Source: Methylocella tundrae (GTDB taxonomy: Bacteria; Pseudomonadota; Alphaproteobacteria; Rhizobiales; Beijerinckiaceae). From it: a DNA stretch of 64,000 nt. The notes below the pieces were generated by a model. It saw nothing but the letters and a program-made list of their open reading frames with translations. It was not told where the DNA came from and made no database searches. The translations under genes and the position numbers were made by a program. Every line of letters begins with the position of its first letter. Positions within the stretch are counted from its first letter, which is position 1. The DNA lies in assembly GCF_038024855.1 (NCBI RefSeq), contig NZ_CP139089.1, forward strand, positions 2,638,501 to 2,702,500. The letters are read 5' to 3'. Shown piece after piece: positions 35,566 to 46,172 of this stretch.

Positions 35566-36549
35566 TTGACGTATTCCCAGATTCTCGGGACAGGCGCCTA
35601 TGCTCCAAAGCGCATTCTGAGGAACCGCGACCTCGAAGAGATGGTCGCGACGACCGATGAATGGATAACTTCACGCACCGGCATCAAGGAGCGCCGGATC
35701 GCCGCGGAAGGGGAAGATACGTCGGATATGGCGGTCGTCGCCGCGCGTCATGCGCTGGCGATGGCGGGCTGTCGCGCCGAAGATCTCGATATGATCATTG
35801 TCGCGACCATTTCGGCCGACATGCCTTTGCCGTCCTGCGCTGTCCTCGTGCAGGCCAAACTTGGCGCCACGCGGGCCTTCGCTTTCGACCTTTCCGCCGC
35901 CTGCGCCGGGTCTCTTTTCGCGCTCAGCGTCGCCGACCAGTTCATCGCAAGCGGCAGAGCCAAGCGCATTCTCGTCATCGGCGCCGAACTCCTGAGCCGG
36001 GTCGTCGACTGGACGGATCGCAACACCTGCGTATTGTTCGGCGACGCCGCCGGCGCGATGGTGGTCGGTCCGAGCGCGGACTCCCACAGCGGTCTCTTGT
36101 CGGCGCATTTGCACTCGGACGGAACCGCCGCGGACATTCTGAACATTCCGGGCGGCGGCAGCCGGCATCCGCAATCGGAAGAAGTGCTCGCCGGCAAAAT
36201 GCACAAAGTGCATATGAATGGACGCGAAATATATAAATTCGCCGTGCGGGTCCTGCCTCAGGCGATTTTGGAAGCGCTTGACGCCAATGGGCTCGACGTC
36301 GCCGACATCGACCATATCGTTTCGCATCAGGCCAATGCGCGCATCGTCGAGTCAGTGCTTGAGCGGCTCGGCATTCCGCTCGAAAAATGCTGGCTCAATC
36401 TCGAACGCTATGGCAACACCTCGAGCGCGTCGCTGCCGATTTCCCTGGACGAGGCCAATCGCGCCGGCCGTCTCAAAAAGGGCGATCTGATCGCGATGAT
36501 GGCGATCGGGGCCGGCATGGCCTGGGGCAGCGCGCTGATGCGGTGGTGA
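35566..36549 (+). CDS. fabH: Beta-ketoacyl-ACP synthase III
   Basis: Fatty-acid initiation enzyme of 327 residues that condenses acetyl-CoA (or another acyl-CoA) with malonyl-ACP. The catalytic triad is seen as Cys113 in DLSAACAGSLFAL, His254 in DHIVSHQAN and Asn284 in ERYGNTSSAS. The TTG at 35566 is preceded by AAGGAG at ideal spacing and gives the usual N-terminus; a GTG at 35548 is a weaker alternative. plsX, the usual neighbour, is absent, so this may be a second FabH paralogue with a specialised acyl substrate (inference). Confidence 0.9.
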   Translation: MTYSQILGTGAYAPKRILRNRDLEEMVATTDEWITSRTGIKERRIAAEGEDTSDMAVVAARHALAMAGCRAEDLDMIIVATISADMPLPSCAVLVQAKLGATRAFAFDLSAACAGSLFALSVADQFIASGRAKRILVIGAELLSRVVDWTDRNTCVLFGDAAGAMVVGPSADSHSGLLSAHLHSDGTAADILNIPGGGSRHPQSEEVLAGKMHKVHMNGREIYKFAVRVLPQAILEALDANGLDVADIDHIVSHQANARIVESVLERLGIPLEKCWLNLERYGNTSSASLPISLDEANRAGRLKKGDLIAMMAIGAGMAWGSALMRW

Positions 36550-36564
36550 CGCCGCGCTCCGACC

Positions 36565-37323
36565 CTACATTTGATTCCAGGCAAGGCGCGCGGCGAGCAG
36601 AAGACAGATCGTCACCAGCATCGGCCGGATCAGCTTCGCGCCGTTTTTGATCGCAGCGTGCGCGCCAAGACGCGCGCCGAAAAACTGCGCCGCGCCCATC
36701 GCAAAGCCAAGCGTCCAATAGACGTGTCCCGTCAGCATCAGGGTCGCCAATGCCGCAAGGTTCGAGGCGAAATTCGCGACCTTGGTTTGCGCCGTCGCCT
36801 TGATGAGTCCATAGCCGAGCAGCGCGACGAAACCCAGCATATAGAACGAGCCCGCGCCGGGGCCAAACAGGCCGTCGTAGCAGCCGATCAAAGGCGCGAC
36901 GGTCAGCGTGAACAGCTTGGCGCCCATGCGCGGACGCGTCGCGATGTTGCTGATTTGCGGAGAGAGGGCGAAATAGACGGCGATCACGACGAGCGCCGCG
37001 GGCAAGATGGCTGCGAGCCAGTTCGTCGGAAGGTGCGAGACGAGCATCGCTCCGGCGATCGCGCCGAGCGCCGCGAGGAGAGCAAGCAGCCGCACGTCGC
37101 GCCATTCGACATGGCCAGCCCTTGCGTAGGTGCGCATGGCGGAGGCCGCCCCGAAGGTTCCCTGCAATTTATTGGTCGCGATGGCGCTGACCGGATCCAG
37201 CCCTGCGAGGGTCAAAGCAGGCACTGTGATGAGGCCGCCGCCGCCAGCGATCGCATCGACGAAGCCGGCCGTGAAAGCCGCGCCGACCAGCGTCACGAAA
37301 GTCGGCGGTGAGAGGGGGGCCAT
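36565..37323 (-). CDS. TSUP (TauE/SafE/YfcA) family transporter
   Basis: Inner-membrane protein of 252 residues with about eight hydrophobic segments. FVDAIAGGGGLITVPALTLAG and ATNKLQGTFGAASAMRTY in the first half, and GCYDGLFGPGAGSFYMLGFV and ATAQTKVANFASNLAAL in the second, are the duplicated signatures of the TSUP family. Members export or import organosulfur anions such as sulfite or sulfoacetate; the substrate here is unknown. It converges with fabH, stops 16 bases apart. Confidence 0.88.
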   Translation of the reverse strand: MAPLSPPTFVTLVGAAFTAGFVDAIAGGGGLITVPALTLAGLDPVSAIATNKLQGTFGAASAMRTYARAGHVEWRDVRLLALLAALGAIAGAMLVSHLPTNWLAAILPAALVVIAVYFALSPQISNIATRPRMGAKLFTLTVAPLIGCYDGLFGPGAGSFYMLGFVALLGYGLIKATAQTKVANFASNLAALATLMLTGHVYWTLGFAMGAAQFFGARLGAHAAIKNGAKLIRPMLVTICLLLAARLAWNQM

Positions 37324-37537
37324 GTTTAGGTTCTACCAACATCAAATCGATTTGTTTTCTTAGACTATCGCGAGCGCGGCAGTGGCGGCTGAGTTGATGA
37401 AATTTTGAGTCCTGGGCATCCGCCACGCCAATCGCACAATTGGCGCGTCGACTATGGGCTCGACGCGGCTGCGAAGGTTAGTGCCACGCCTCAGCACGAG
37501 CGCGCATGAAGATTGTCATCTTCCCACATCAAATGCC

Positions 37538-37570
37538 TTGACATTGAGGGAAGTAGGACTATAACGTTAT
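37538..37570 (+). promoter_or_regulatory. Sigma-70-like promoter with palindromic operator for the accessory cassette
   Basis: TTGACA (37538-37543), a 16-base spacer and TATAAC (37560-37565) form a near-consensus promoter, unusual in this GC-rich genome. The -10 box lies inside the perfect palindrome ATAACGTTAT (37561-37570), a likely repressor site. It is about 30 bases before the HTH-like gene, which could be autoregulated. Confidence 0.6.
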
Positions 37571-37598
37571 TATACGATTTACTGGAGTGTCCCTCTCA

Positions 37599-38621
37599 AT
37601 GGAACATCAAACCAAATCGCAGTTCTGCGCCGCAGACCGCGCCGAGATTTTTCACGAACAATATGGCAACGAGATCGACGCCGGAGCCGCGCTGGTTGAC
37701 CTCGTGACTGCTGCTGGAGACTATATCTCTCGCATCGTTGGCAAGGAGAACGCCGACGCTGGCATGGCCCGAATCGTCGAAGGCGTTGTTTCCTCGTCCG
37801 GTAAGGTGATCAAGCATCCGAGCGAGTGGCGAGTCGCGCTCGCTGCCTCGGCGGCGAACGGTTATTCAGAGTGGCCGATGGGAGCACAGTTGCATGACCT
37901 CGCCGCCTACGCGGTCTACGGCATTATCCTCGACGGGAGCGATGACGTGGCCGCACTTTCCGAGCGAATTGAGCAATTGATCAAGGAGGCTGAGGGCTTT
38001 CTCGCCGCGACGCCGATCGATCAATGGCAAATCGGTTCCAAGCGTGCTGGCGAAAGTGACCTGACCCGCCTGGTGCGCCTCGCAAGCAACCGGTGGGCCC
38101 TCGACAACGGCCGGCCGGTTGAGCCTGCTGCGCTCGCCGAATTTGGCGGCGTTTCGGAAGGCCGCATCAGGAACATGATGTCTGGCCCGAAGCGTAGTTT
38201 TTCGAGCGAAGAGGGGCGTATCCCCGCGCAGGAGGCCTTGGCATGGCTGGATGGACGTTCGGAGTTCTGGAACTCGATTTGGCGCGAGCAGCGCCTCCCG
38301 AGGTATGCCGCCAAGAATGGTCTCCCGCTGGAGCAGGCGGTTTTCATCCCTGTCGCGCGAGACGGCTCGGCTTTCCATCCGGGGCTTCGGCGCGGTGCCG
38401 GCTACACAATTGGCGAGAAGGGATCAGAGATCCAAATTGCCGACTTTGATGAGGCTCTCGCCAATCTCCAGCGCATGAGTACGCCATATTGGCGGCGGCC
38501 GAACACGCAGGGTAATTGGGGAATTGTTGGAGGGGTGCGCTGGCAGCGCATCGACTCATCCGATCTCGATATCCTTGCCGCTGATCCAAACCACAAGATT
38601 CTGCATGCCGCTCACGGCTGA
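37599..38621 (+). CDS. Unknown protein with a putative helix-turn-helix, first gene of accessory cassette
   Basis: Protein of 340 residues with no recognised family. It has an all-helical N-terminal part (AALVDLVTAAGDYISRIVG, DLAAYAVYGIILDGSDDVAALSERIEQL), and around 150-215 a segment that reads like a DNA-binding helix-turn-helix (LTRLVRLASNRWALDNG, PAALAEFGGVSEGRIRNMM, IPAQEALAWLDGR). The C-terminal part has FIPVARDGSAFHPGLRR. Start: ATG 37599 with GGAG 11 bases upstream; a GTG at 37587 is less likely. Codon use looks less GC-biased than in neighbours. It precedes the DUF4258-like gene by 42 bases. Possible transcription repressor or antitoxin-like partner (inference). Confidence 0.65.
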   Translation: MEHQTKSQFCAADRAEIFHEQYGNEIDAGAALVDLVTAAGDYISRIVGKENADAGMARIVEGVVSSSGKVIKHPSEWRVALAASAANGYSEWPMGAQLHDLAAYAVYGIILDGSDDVAALSERIEQLIKEAEGFLAATPIDQWQIGSKRAGESDLTRLVRLASNRWALDNGRPVEPAALAEFGGVSEGRIRNMMSGPKRSFSSEEGRIPAQEALAWLDGRSEFWNSIWREQRLPRYAAKNGLPLEQAVFIPVARDGSAFHPGLRRGAGYTIGEKGSEIQIADFDEALANLQRMSTPYWRRPNTQGNWGIVGGVRWQRIDSSDLDILAADPNHKILHAAHG

Positions 38622-38663
38622 AGCAGAAGCAATCGTTTTCGCTGCTTTCATTCCGGAGTAAAA

Positions 38664-38951
38664 ATGGAACTTCCCTATAGAGTCACGCGCCATGCGCGTG
38701 AGCGATCAACTGCGCGCGAGATTCCGCCAATGGTCGCCGAAATGATTATCGAGTTTGGACACTCTCACGATGCCGGTGATGGCGCGCGAAAATACGCTCT
38801 CACCAAGGACGGTATGCGAGAGCTTCGTCGATTTGCAGGCCGTTCCATCACCAAAGCGGTTACTCCTTATCTCAAACGCAACGCTTATGTTGTCGCCGCT
38901 GGTGGCCGGATAATCACCATGGCGTATGCGCCATCCCCTCTGTTTTACTGA
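38664..38951 (+). CDS. Small DUF4258-like protein, second gene of accessory cassette
   Basis: Protein of 95 residues: VTRHARERSTAREIPPMVAE, then GDGARKYALTKDGMREL and a final YVVAAGGRIITMAYA. The N-terminal Arg/His-rich helix with HARER and the C-terminal strands ending in an ITMAY segment resemble DUF4258 proteins, which share features with RelE/ParE-like RNase folds and are often cargo of toxin modules. Activity is not shown. It lies between the HTH-like gene and the glycosylase-like gene with gaps of 42 and 12 bases, in one transcript. Confidence 0.6.
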   Translation: MELPYRVTRHARERSTAREIPPMVAEMIIEFGHSHDAGDGARKYALTKDGMRELRRFAGRSITKAVTPYLKRNAYVVAAGGRIITMAYAPSPLFY

Positions 38952-38963
38952 GAGTGAAAACCC

Positions 38964-39758
38964 ATGGACACCAACCTATTTCGTCAATTCGTTCCCGTGC
39001 TTCGCGACATGACCGACGCAGATTTGGCTATAGAGATCGGGCGGCCTCAGCGGCTTCTTATCGAAGACAACATCTTCCGTGGAAAGAACATCGAGGTGGC
39101 CTATGCGCCATTCGATCACGTCAACCTTGAAGCCAAGATCGCTATCGTAGGGCTCACCCCGGGCCGTCAGCAGATGCACAACGCTCTCTTTGAGGCTCGA
39201 CGTAGCCTGTTGAGAGGGAGCAGCGAAGAGCAAGCGATGCGCGACGCCAAGATTTTTGCCAGCTTTTCCGGCCCGATGCGAGCAAATTTGGTCGCGATGT
39301 TGGATAGCATCGGCGTCAACCACAGGTTGGGGATTCTATCGACTAGCACGCTCTGGAATAGCGACGCCAACCTTGTGCATTTCACCTCGGCGCTTCGATA
39401 TCCTGTATTTGTGGACGGGATGAATTACTCAGGCGCACCGTCCATCATCACAACCCCGCTGCTGCAGAAGCATCTCATAGCGTGGTTTTCTGCTGAGATG
39501 GCCGCGCTCCCGAACGCAATCTTCGTACCGCTTGGACCCAATGTCACTGCGGCAGTCGAACTTGCCGCGCGACAGATTGGTCTCAGCGCCAGTCGTTTAC
39601 TCTCTGGATTGCCTCATCCAAGCGGTGCTAACTCCGAGCGGATCGCCTTCTTCCTTGGCCGGAAGTCGCGCGACATGCTCTCTAATAAGGTCGAACCTGA
39701 GCGGCTACTTGCTGCTCGCACCTCTTTGGAAGCCAAAATTTTAGCATGGGTAAAATGA
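38964..39758 (+). CDS. Uracil-DNA-glycosylase-superfamily-like protein, third gene of accessory cassette
   Basis: Protein of 264 residues. AKIAIVGLTPGRQQM (about 58-71) resembles motif A of the UDG superfamily (GxxPG) but lacks the usual acidic residue, and LSGLPHPSGANSERI (His218) resembles the C-terminal HPS motif. Between them VPLGPNVTAAVELAA fits the helix before motif B. So it is a UDG-fold relative with an altered active site; whether it removes bases is unknown. It follows the DUF4258-like gene by 12 bases and overlaps a tiny ORF by ATGA. Homologues of this type may take part in phage defence or base-modification sensing (inference). Confidence 0.55.
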   Translation: MDTNLFRQFVPVLRDMTDADLAIEIGRPQRLLIEDNIFRGKNIEVAYAPFDHVNLEAKIAIVGLTPGRQQMHNALFEARRSLLRGSSEEQAMRDAKIFASFSGPMRANLVAMLDSIGVNHRLGILSTSTLWNSDANLVHFTSALRYPVFVDGMNYSGAPSIITTPLLQKHLIAWFSAEMAALPNAIFVPLGPNVTAAVELAARQIGLSASRLLSGLPHPSGANSERIAFFLGRKSRDMLSNKVEPERLLAARTSLEAKILAWVK

Positions 39759-39859
39759 ACATGGATAACAACGACAAGGCAGTTGTCGATCTTAAATGTC
39801 CGACGATTCGGATTGGGGACATGCGACGGCTGATCACAAAACCCTATCGCGCGACATAG
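39755..39859 (+). CDS. 34-residue ORF, probably a truncated fourth cassette gene
   Basis: ATG 39755 overlaps the previous stop (ATGA), giving MNMDNNDKAVVDLKCPTIRI and ending KPYRAT at TAG 39857-39859. The last 16 bases overlap the 3' end of the convergent protease gene. The translational coupling suggests a real start whose body was lost when this end of the cassette was joined to the chromosome. It could also be a chance ORF. Confidence 0.3.
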   Translation: MNMDNNDKAVVDLKCPTIRIGDMRRLITKPYRAT

Positions 39860-40725
39860 GCTTTCGCGGCCGATGCGATCACCGCCTTTTTGAAGGCGCC
39901 CTCGATCGTCACGGCGAAATTGTAATGCGTCGGCGAGAAGGGCGCCGAATGGAACGGCTTGTTGCTGCGCCAGCCGACGAGCACGGCGCCGACCAGCGGA
40001 TCGCCTTTGTCGCCCACGATGACCGCGCCGCCCGAGGCGCCGTCCCCCGTCTCGCAATCGAAGGAGAACTCGCGCGTGCCTTCCTCGCCGACCGACAATT
40101 GATCATGCAACGCGCATTTTTCCATGGAGAGTTCGCGGCCCTCGCCCCAGTCAATATGGCCCCGCGCGACGAATTCAACGGGCGTGTTGGGGCTTTCGGC
40201 GCCTGCGAGTCCGTAAGGCGTCGCCCCATTGACCGGCCGCGTCAGGCGCGCAACGGCCCAATCATGCACGGCGGCCACCGCGTAAGGGTTCCTGCTGCCA
40301 GCGATGATGGATGAAAGATCGATCGGTGTTCTGACGTCTTTTCCGTCGACTTGATTGACGAAGGTGCAAGTTTTGGCGCGTGGCGCGCCGTCCTCGTCAA
40401 AGAAGACATGCGCCGCCGTCGTTACGAGATCGTCGGTCAAGGTCAATTGGCCGGCGCCATGCGCTGCGCCGCATTCGATCAGGCCGGAGGCTGCGAACTT
40501 GTGATGAAGCTCGACGGGATTGAGTTTTTGCTCGCTTGCAAACTCTTCGACGGTGCGTCGGCTGTTGCGGCCGAAGACGACAACTTTTTCGATGCGGGCG
40601 TCGGCGGTCAAGGTCGCATCGCCTTCGATGGCGTGCTGGAGAAAGGGAGCGGCGGAAGCGCCAAAGGAAGCGCCAAAAAGGAAGACACAGACGGCGGCGA
40701 CATACTTGCTGCCCTTAGGAATCAT
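39844..40725 (-). CDS. Exported trypsin-like serine protease
   Basis: Protein of 293 residues with a signal peptide (YVAAVCVFLFGASFGASAAP). A chymotrypsin-fold catalytic triad is visible: His106 in TTAAHVFF, Asp155 in HDWAVARL, Ser231 in GDGASGGAV. Cysteines near 85, 120, 204 and 224 could form periplasmic disulfides. No PDZ domain, so it is not a DegP-type protease. It is monocistronic, and its 3' end marks the right border of the accessory cassette. Confidence 0.82.
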   Translation of the reverse strand: MIPKGSKYVAAVCVFLFGASFGASAAPFLQHAIEGDATLTADARIEKVVVFGRNSRRTVEEFASEQKLNPVELHHKFAASGLIECGAAHGAGQLTLTDDLVTTAAHVFFDEDGAPRAKTCTFVNQVDGKDVRTPIDLSSIIAGSRNPYAVAAVHDWAVARLTRPVNGATPYGLAGAESPNTPVEFVARGHIDWGEGRELSMEKCALHDQLSVGEEGTREFSFDCETGDGASGGAVIVGDKGDPLVGAVLVGWRSNKPFHSAPFSPTHYNFAVTIEGAFKKAVIASAAKAYVAR

Positions 40726-41168
40726 TCCTTTTGCTCCCTTATGTCAAAGGCCGAATATCAAAGCCCGACGACGCCGGCGCCGCACGATCACAAAGCTGCT
40801 ATGCGGAAGTTTGTATTTTCCGATTGCGAACAGAAAAAGGCAGAATGGCATTTGATTCATTAGCCGCATATCCGGTTAACATTCCTTGAACCATGCGAAG
40901 GCGCTTTTCGCCGGCGCCGGCGCGGGGTACAAACACTCATTAAATCATTCAGATAAACGCGATGCGATGGGCCCCGCCTGCGACACATTAGCCTGCGGGG
41001 CTTGCGCGGCGATGACGCCGAGGCTATGGCGATGATAGGGTCGCGCCGCCCATTTGGCGCGGCGAAGTGTCCGCCATGTTACACAAGCGAGCGTGAATCA
41101 GTCTCGTCTGGTCTTGAATCCCGGATTCGTCCGCGTATGAAGAAAACGCGTCTCGCATAGGAACAGAA
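40726..41168. other. Intergenic region without a supported gene
   Basis: About 440 bases between the divergent protease and zapE genes. The only small frame (40741-40863, 40 codons) has no ribosome site. The part before zapE holds GC-rich inverted segments (GCGGGG/CCCGCC-like) but no convincing terminator or RNA gene. Confidence 0.4.
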
Positions 41169-42344
41169 GTGTCGACCTCCCTTCTCGAACGCTATAACGA
41201 CAGGGTCGGCCAAGGTCTGATCGAGAGCGACGAAGCGCAAGAAGTCGTGCTCCGCAAGCTCGACAAGCTGCGCGCCGCACTCGCCGATTATCAACCCGCG
41301 CCAAAGCCGAGCGGCCTGTCGCGCCTGTTCGGCGCCCGCCGCCCCGAGCCCTTCCTGCCGGGGCTCTACATCTGGGGATCGGTCGGACGCGGCAAGACGA
41401 TGCTGATGGACCTTTTCTTCGAGGAAGCGCCGCAGCCGCGCAAGCGCCGAAGTCATTTCCATGCGTTCATGGCGGATGTGCATGCGGCGATCTACGCGTG
41501 GCGCCAGGCGGAGAAGCACAAGAAGGCCAAGGGCGACGATCCGATCGCCACCGTCGCCGACGCCATCGCCGAGCAGGCCCTGCTTCTCTGCTTTGATGAA
41601 TTCCACGTCACCGACATCACGGATGCGATGATTCTCGGCAGGCTGTTCACGGCCCTGTCCGAGCGCGGCGTCGTCATCGTCGCGACCTCCAACGTCGAGC
41701 CCGACAATCTCTACAAAGACGGCCTCAATCGCGCGCTCTTCGTGCCTTTCATCTCGCTCATCAAGGCGAGGATGGAAGTCATCGAGCTGACGGCCCGCAC
41801 CGATTTCCGGCGTGAGAAATTGCAGGGCCGGCAAACCTTTTATGTGCCGCCGGACGAAAAATCGGCGGCCGCGCTCACCGGCGCCTTCGAGGCGCTGACA
41901 GGGGTCGAACGCGGCAAGCCGATGGTGCTGCGCGTGCTCGGCCGCTCGCTCGCCGTGCCGGAGGCGCATGCGCATGTTGGCCGGTTTTCCTTCGCCGATC
42001 TTTGCGAGGCGCCGCTGGGTCCCTCCGATTATCTCTACATCGCGCGCTATTTTCACACCGTCATCATCGACGAGATTCCGGTCATCGCCCCGGGCCGGCG
42101 CGACGCCGTCAAGCGATTCATCACCTTGATCGACACGCTCTACGACGAGCATGTGAAGCTGATCGCCTCCGCCGCCGCCGAGCCCGCGGGCCTTTATGTC
42201 GGCGCAGACGGGCGCGAGGCCTTCGAGTTCGACCGCACGGTCTCGCGCCTGATCGAGATGCGTTCGGAAGCCTATATGGCGCTGCCGCACGGTTCGATCG
42301 CCTCGCTCGGCACCGGCGACGCAAGCGGCCTCGTCGAAACCTGA
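41169..42344 (+). CDS. zapE: ZapE (AFG1-type) cell-division ATPase
   Basis: ATPase of 391 residues related to yeast Afg1 and E. coli ZapE, which modulates the Z-ring. Walker A GSVGRGKT is at 70-77 and Walker B LLLCFDEFHVTD at about 138-149, with a sensor segment VVIVATSNVEPDNLY. The C-terminal part has RYFHTVIIDEIPVI. GTG start at 41169; downstream in-frame Met residues are too far in. Upstream of mdh, which is the arrangement in many Rhizobiales. Confidence 0.92.
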   Translation: MSTSLLERYNDRVGQGLIESDEAQEVVLRKLDKLRAALADYQPAPKPSGLSRLFGARRPEPFLPGLYIWGSVGRGKTMLMDLFFEEAPQPRKRRSHFHAFMADVHAAIYAWRQAEKHKKAKGDDPIATVADAIAEQALLLCFDEFHVTDITDAMILGRLFTALSERGVVIVATSNVEPDNLYKDGLNRALFVPFISLIKARMEVIELTARTDFRREKLQGRQTFYVPPDEKSAAALTGAFEALTGVERGKPMVLRVLGRSLAVPEAHAHVGRFSFADLCEAPLGPSDYLYIARYFHTVIIDEIPVIAPGRRDAVKRFITLIDTLYDEHVKLIASAAAEPAGLYVGADGREAFEFDRTVSRLIEMRSEAYMALPHGSIASLGTGDASGLVET

Positions 42345-43733
<1,389 letters not shown>

Positions 43734-43740
43734 CGCTGCC

Positions 43741-43766
43741 GGTTCGGCCGCCCTGGCGGCCGAACC
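43741..43766 (+). terminator. Hairpin between mdh and sucC
   Basis: Perfect 12-bp arms GGTTCGGCCGCC and GGCGGCCGAACC around a CT centre, seven bases after the mdh stop. A short TTGG follows but no long U tract, so partial termination or mRNA stabilisation, giving mdh a separate dose, is more likely than full termination. Confidence 0.6.
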
Positions 43767-43839
43767 TTGGCGATCGAACTATTTCCTTCGCGGGCGCCAG
43801 AGCATAAGTTGCGCCAAAAAGGCTTCAAGAGAAGACAGC

Positions 43840-45036
43840 ATGAACATTCATGAATATCAGGCCAAGGCCGTGCTGAAGGAATTCGGCGTCCCGATTTCGC
43901 GCGGCGTTCCTATCCTGGAAAAGAGCGCCGCACGATCCGCCGCCGCTGAACTCCCAGGGCCGCTCTTCGTCGTGAAATCTCAAATTCACGCTGGCGGACG
44001 CGGCAAGGGCCGCTTCAAGGAGACCGAAGCCGGGCCGCAAGGCGGCGTGCGCCTCGCAAAATCCCCCGAGGAGGTCGAGCTCTTCGTCGGTCAGATGCTC
44101 GGCAGAACGCTCGTCACGGTGCAGACGGGCCCTTCCGGCAAACAGGTCAATCGCCTTTATCTCGAAGAAGGCTCGGACATCGCCAAGGAGTTCTATATTT
44201 CTCTCCTCGTCGACCGTTCCACCAGCCGGGTTTCCTTTGTTGTCTCCACCGAAGGCGGCATGGACATCGAGGAAGTCGCCCATAAAACGCCCGAGAAGAT
44301 TGTCACGTTCTCGGTCGATCCCGCAACAGGCGTTTTGCCGCATCACGGCCGCCGCGTGGCCCAGGCCCTCGGCCTTGACGGCGACCTTGCCAAACAGGCC
44401 GGAAAGCTCACGGCGCAGCTTTACGAGGCCTTCGTCGCCAAGGATATGGCGATGCTCGAGATCAATCCGCTGATCGTGTCGGCGGACGGCCGGCTCATCT
44501 GTCTCGACGCTAAAATATCGTTTGATTCCAATTCGCTGTACCGCCACCCGGAGATTTTCGCGCTACGCGATGAATCGGAGGAGGACGCCAAGGAAATCGA
44601 AGCCTCGAAGCACGATCTCAGCTATATCTCGCTCGACGGCGAAATCGGCTGCATGGTCAACGGCGCCGGCCTCGCCATGGCGACCATGGACATCATCAAG
44701 CTCTATGGCGCGCAGCCGGCGAACTTCCTCGACGTCGGCGGCGGCGCGACCAAGGAGAAGGTGACCGAGGCCTTCAAGATCATCACCTCCGACCCGCAGG
44801 TCAAAGGCATTCTGGTCAATATCTTCGGCGGCATCATGAAATGCGACGTGATCGCCGAAGGCGTCATCGCCGCGGTGAAGGATGTCGGCCTCACCGTGCC
44901 GCTGGTCGTGCGCCTCGAAGGCACCAATGTCGCCCTCGGCAAAAAGATCATCGCCGCGTCCGGCCTCAACGTCATTCCGGCCGATGATCTCGACGACGCG
45001 GCTCAGAAAATCGTCGCCGCCGTCAAGAAAGTTTAG
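43840..45036 (+). CDS. sucC: Succinyl-CoA synthetase beta subunit
   Basis: ATP-grasp subunit of 398 residues. It starts [19 protein letters not shown] as expected. [52 protein letters not shown] and [18 protein letters not shown] cover the nucleotide and succinate sites. I checked it against the malate-thiokinase MtkA of serine-cycle methylotrophs: the local motifs follow SucC rather than MtkA. Ends three bases before sucD. Confidence 0.95.
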   Translation: MNIHEYQAKAVLKEFGVPISRGVPILEKSAARSAAAELPGPLFVVKSQIHAGGRGKGRFKETEAGPQGGVRLAKSPEEVELFVGQMLGRTLVTVQTGPSGKQVNRLYLEEGSDIAKEFYISLLVDRSTSRVSFVVSTEGGMDIEEVAHKTPEKIVTFSVDPATGVLPHHGRRVAQALGLDGDLAKQAGKLTAQLYEAFVAKDMAMLEINPLIVSADGRLICLDAKISFDSNSLYRHPEIFALRDESEEDAKEIEASKHDLSYISLDGEIGCMVNGAGLAMATMDIIKLYGAQPANFLDVGGGATKEKVTEAFKIITSDPQVKGILVNIFGGIMKCDVIAEGVIAAVKDVGLTVPLVVRLEGTNVALGKKIIAASGLNVIPADDLDDAAQKIVAAVKKV

Positions 45037-45039
45037 GAC

Positions 45040-45924
45040 ATGTCGATCCTCATCAATAGGGACACCAAGATTATCTGCCAGGGCTTCACTGGCAAGAACG
45101 GCACCTTCCACTCGGAGCAGGCGATCGCCTACGGCTCCCTGGTGGTCGGCGGCACCTCGCCCGGCAAGGGCGGCACGACGCATCTCGGATTGCCGGTGTT
45201 CGATACGGTCGTCGAAGCCAAAGAGGCGACCGGCGCCGACGCCAGCGTCATCTATGTTCCCCCGCCAGGCGCTGCGGACGCGATCTGCGAGGCGATCGAC
45301 GCCGAAATCCCCCTCATCGTCTGCATCACCGAGGGCATTCCGGTCGAAGACATGATCAAGGTCAAGCGATCGCTTTGCGGCTCCAAATCGCGTCTCATCG
45401 GCCCGAATTGCCCGGGCGTCGTGACAGCCGACGAAAGCAAGATCGGCATCATGCCGGCGAACATCTTCAAGAAGGGCTCCGTCGGCATCGTGTCTCGCTC
45501 CGGCACGCTGACCTATGAGGCGGTCTTTCAGACCAGCCGCGAAAATCTCGGCCAGACGACCGCCGTCGGCATCGGCGGCGATCCCGTCAAGGGCGCTGAA
45601 TTCATCGAGATTCTCGAACTCTTCCTGGGCGATCCTGAGACGCGCTCGATCATCATGATCGGCGAGATCGGCGGCTCTGCCGAAGAAGACGCCGCGCAAT
45701 TCCTCAAGGATGAGGCCAAGCGCGGCCGCAAGAAGCCGATGGTCGGATTCATCGCCGGGCGCACGGCGCCTCCCGGCCGGCGCATGGGCCATGCCGGCGC
45801 AATCATCGCGGGCGGCAAGGGCGGCGCGGAAGACAAGATCGCGGCGATGGAATCGGCCGGCATTCGCGTCTCGCCGTCGCCGGCTCGCCTCGGCGCGACA
45901 TTGGCCGAGCTGCTCCGCGCGTAG
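45040..45924 (+). CDS. sucD: Succinyl-CoA synthetase alpha subunit
   Basis: CoA-binding subunit of 294 residues; it carries the phosphorylated His251 in [19 protein letters not shown]. Also [13 protein letters not shown], the CoA-binding VIYVPPPGA and [19 protein letters not shown]. Together with SucC it converts succinyl-CoA to succinate while making ATP. It starts four bases after sucC. Confidence 0.96.
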   Translation: MSILINRDTKIICQGFTGKNGTFHSEQAIAYGSLVVGGTSPGKGGTTHLGLPVFDTVVEAKEATGADASVIYVPPPGAADAICEAIDAEIPLIVCITEGIPVEDMIKVKRSLCGSKSRLIGPNCPGVVTADESKIGIMPANIFKKGSVGIVSRSGTLTYEAVFQTSRENLGQTTAVGIGGDPVKGAEFIEILELFLGDPETRSIIMIGEIGGSAEEDAAQFLKDEAKRGRKKPMVGFIAGRTAPPGRRMGHAGAIIAGGKGGAEDKIAAMESAGIRVSPSPARLGATLAELLRA

Positions 45925-46172
45925 CGAAAAAATTTCTGGCCGGCGCGTCGAAACAGAAGATGCGCCGTCCAATTGGGATAATGTAATTCATTATATCGCA
46001 TAGACGCGATACCGAAAAATTGAAAAACGTGTGGCCGTAATTTAAGCGCGTGAGCAAGAACATATAGGTTAATCTAGTAGACAGGCGACAATCACGCCGG
46101 GCGAACTTTAGCCCCGGCGCTTTGTCTGGCTTCGCGGCCTAAGGCACGAGCCGAAATTTAAGGACGAGACAC

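Noticed and set aside
40741..40863. 40-codon frame upstream of the protease gene
   Set aside because: No ribosome site and no domain; probably chance.
43840..45924. Malate thiokinase (mtkA/mtkB) of a serine-cycle methylotroph instead of sucCD
   Set aside because: Motifs and the gene order after mdh and before sucA fit TCA succinyl-CoA synthetase; no serine-cycle genes are adjacent.
45925..46172. Riboswitch or sucA-type RNA motif upstream of sucA
   Set aside because: A GCCGGGC/GCCCCGGC inverted segment is visible, but it does not match a riboswitch consensus I can name.
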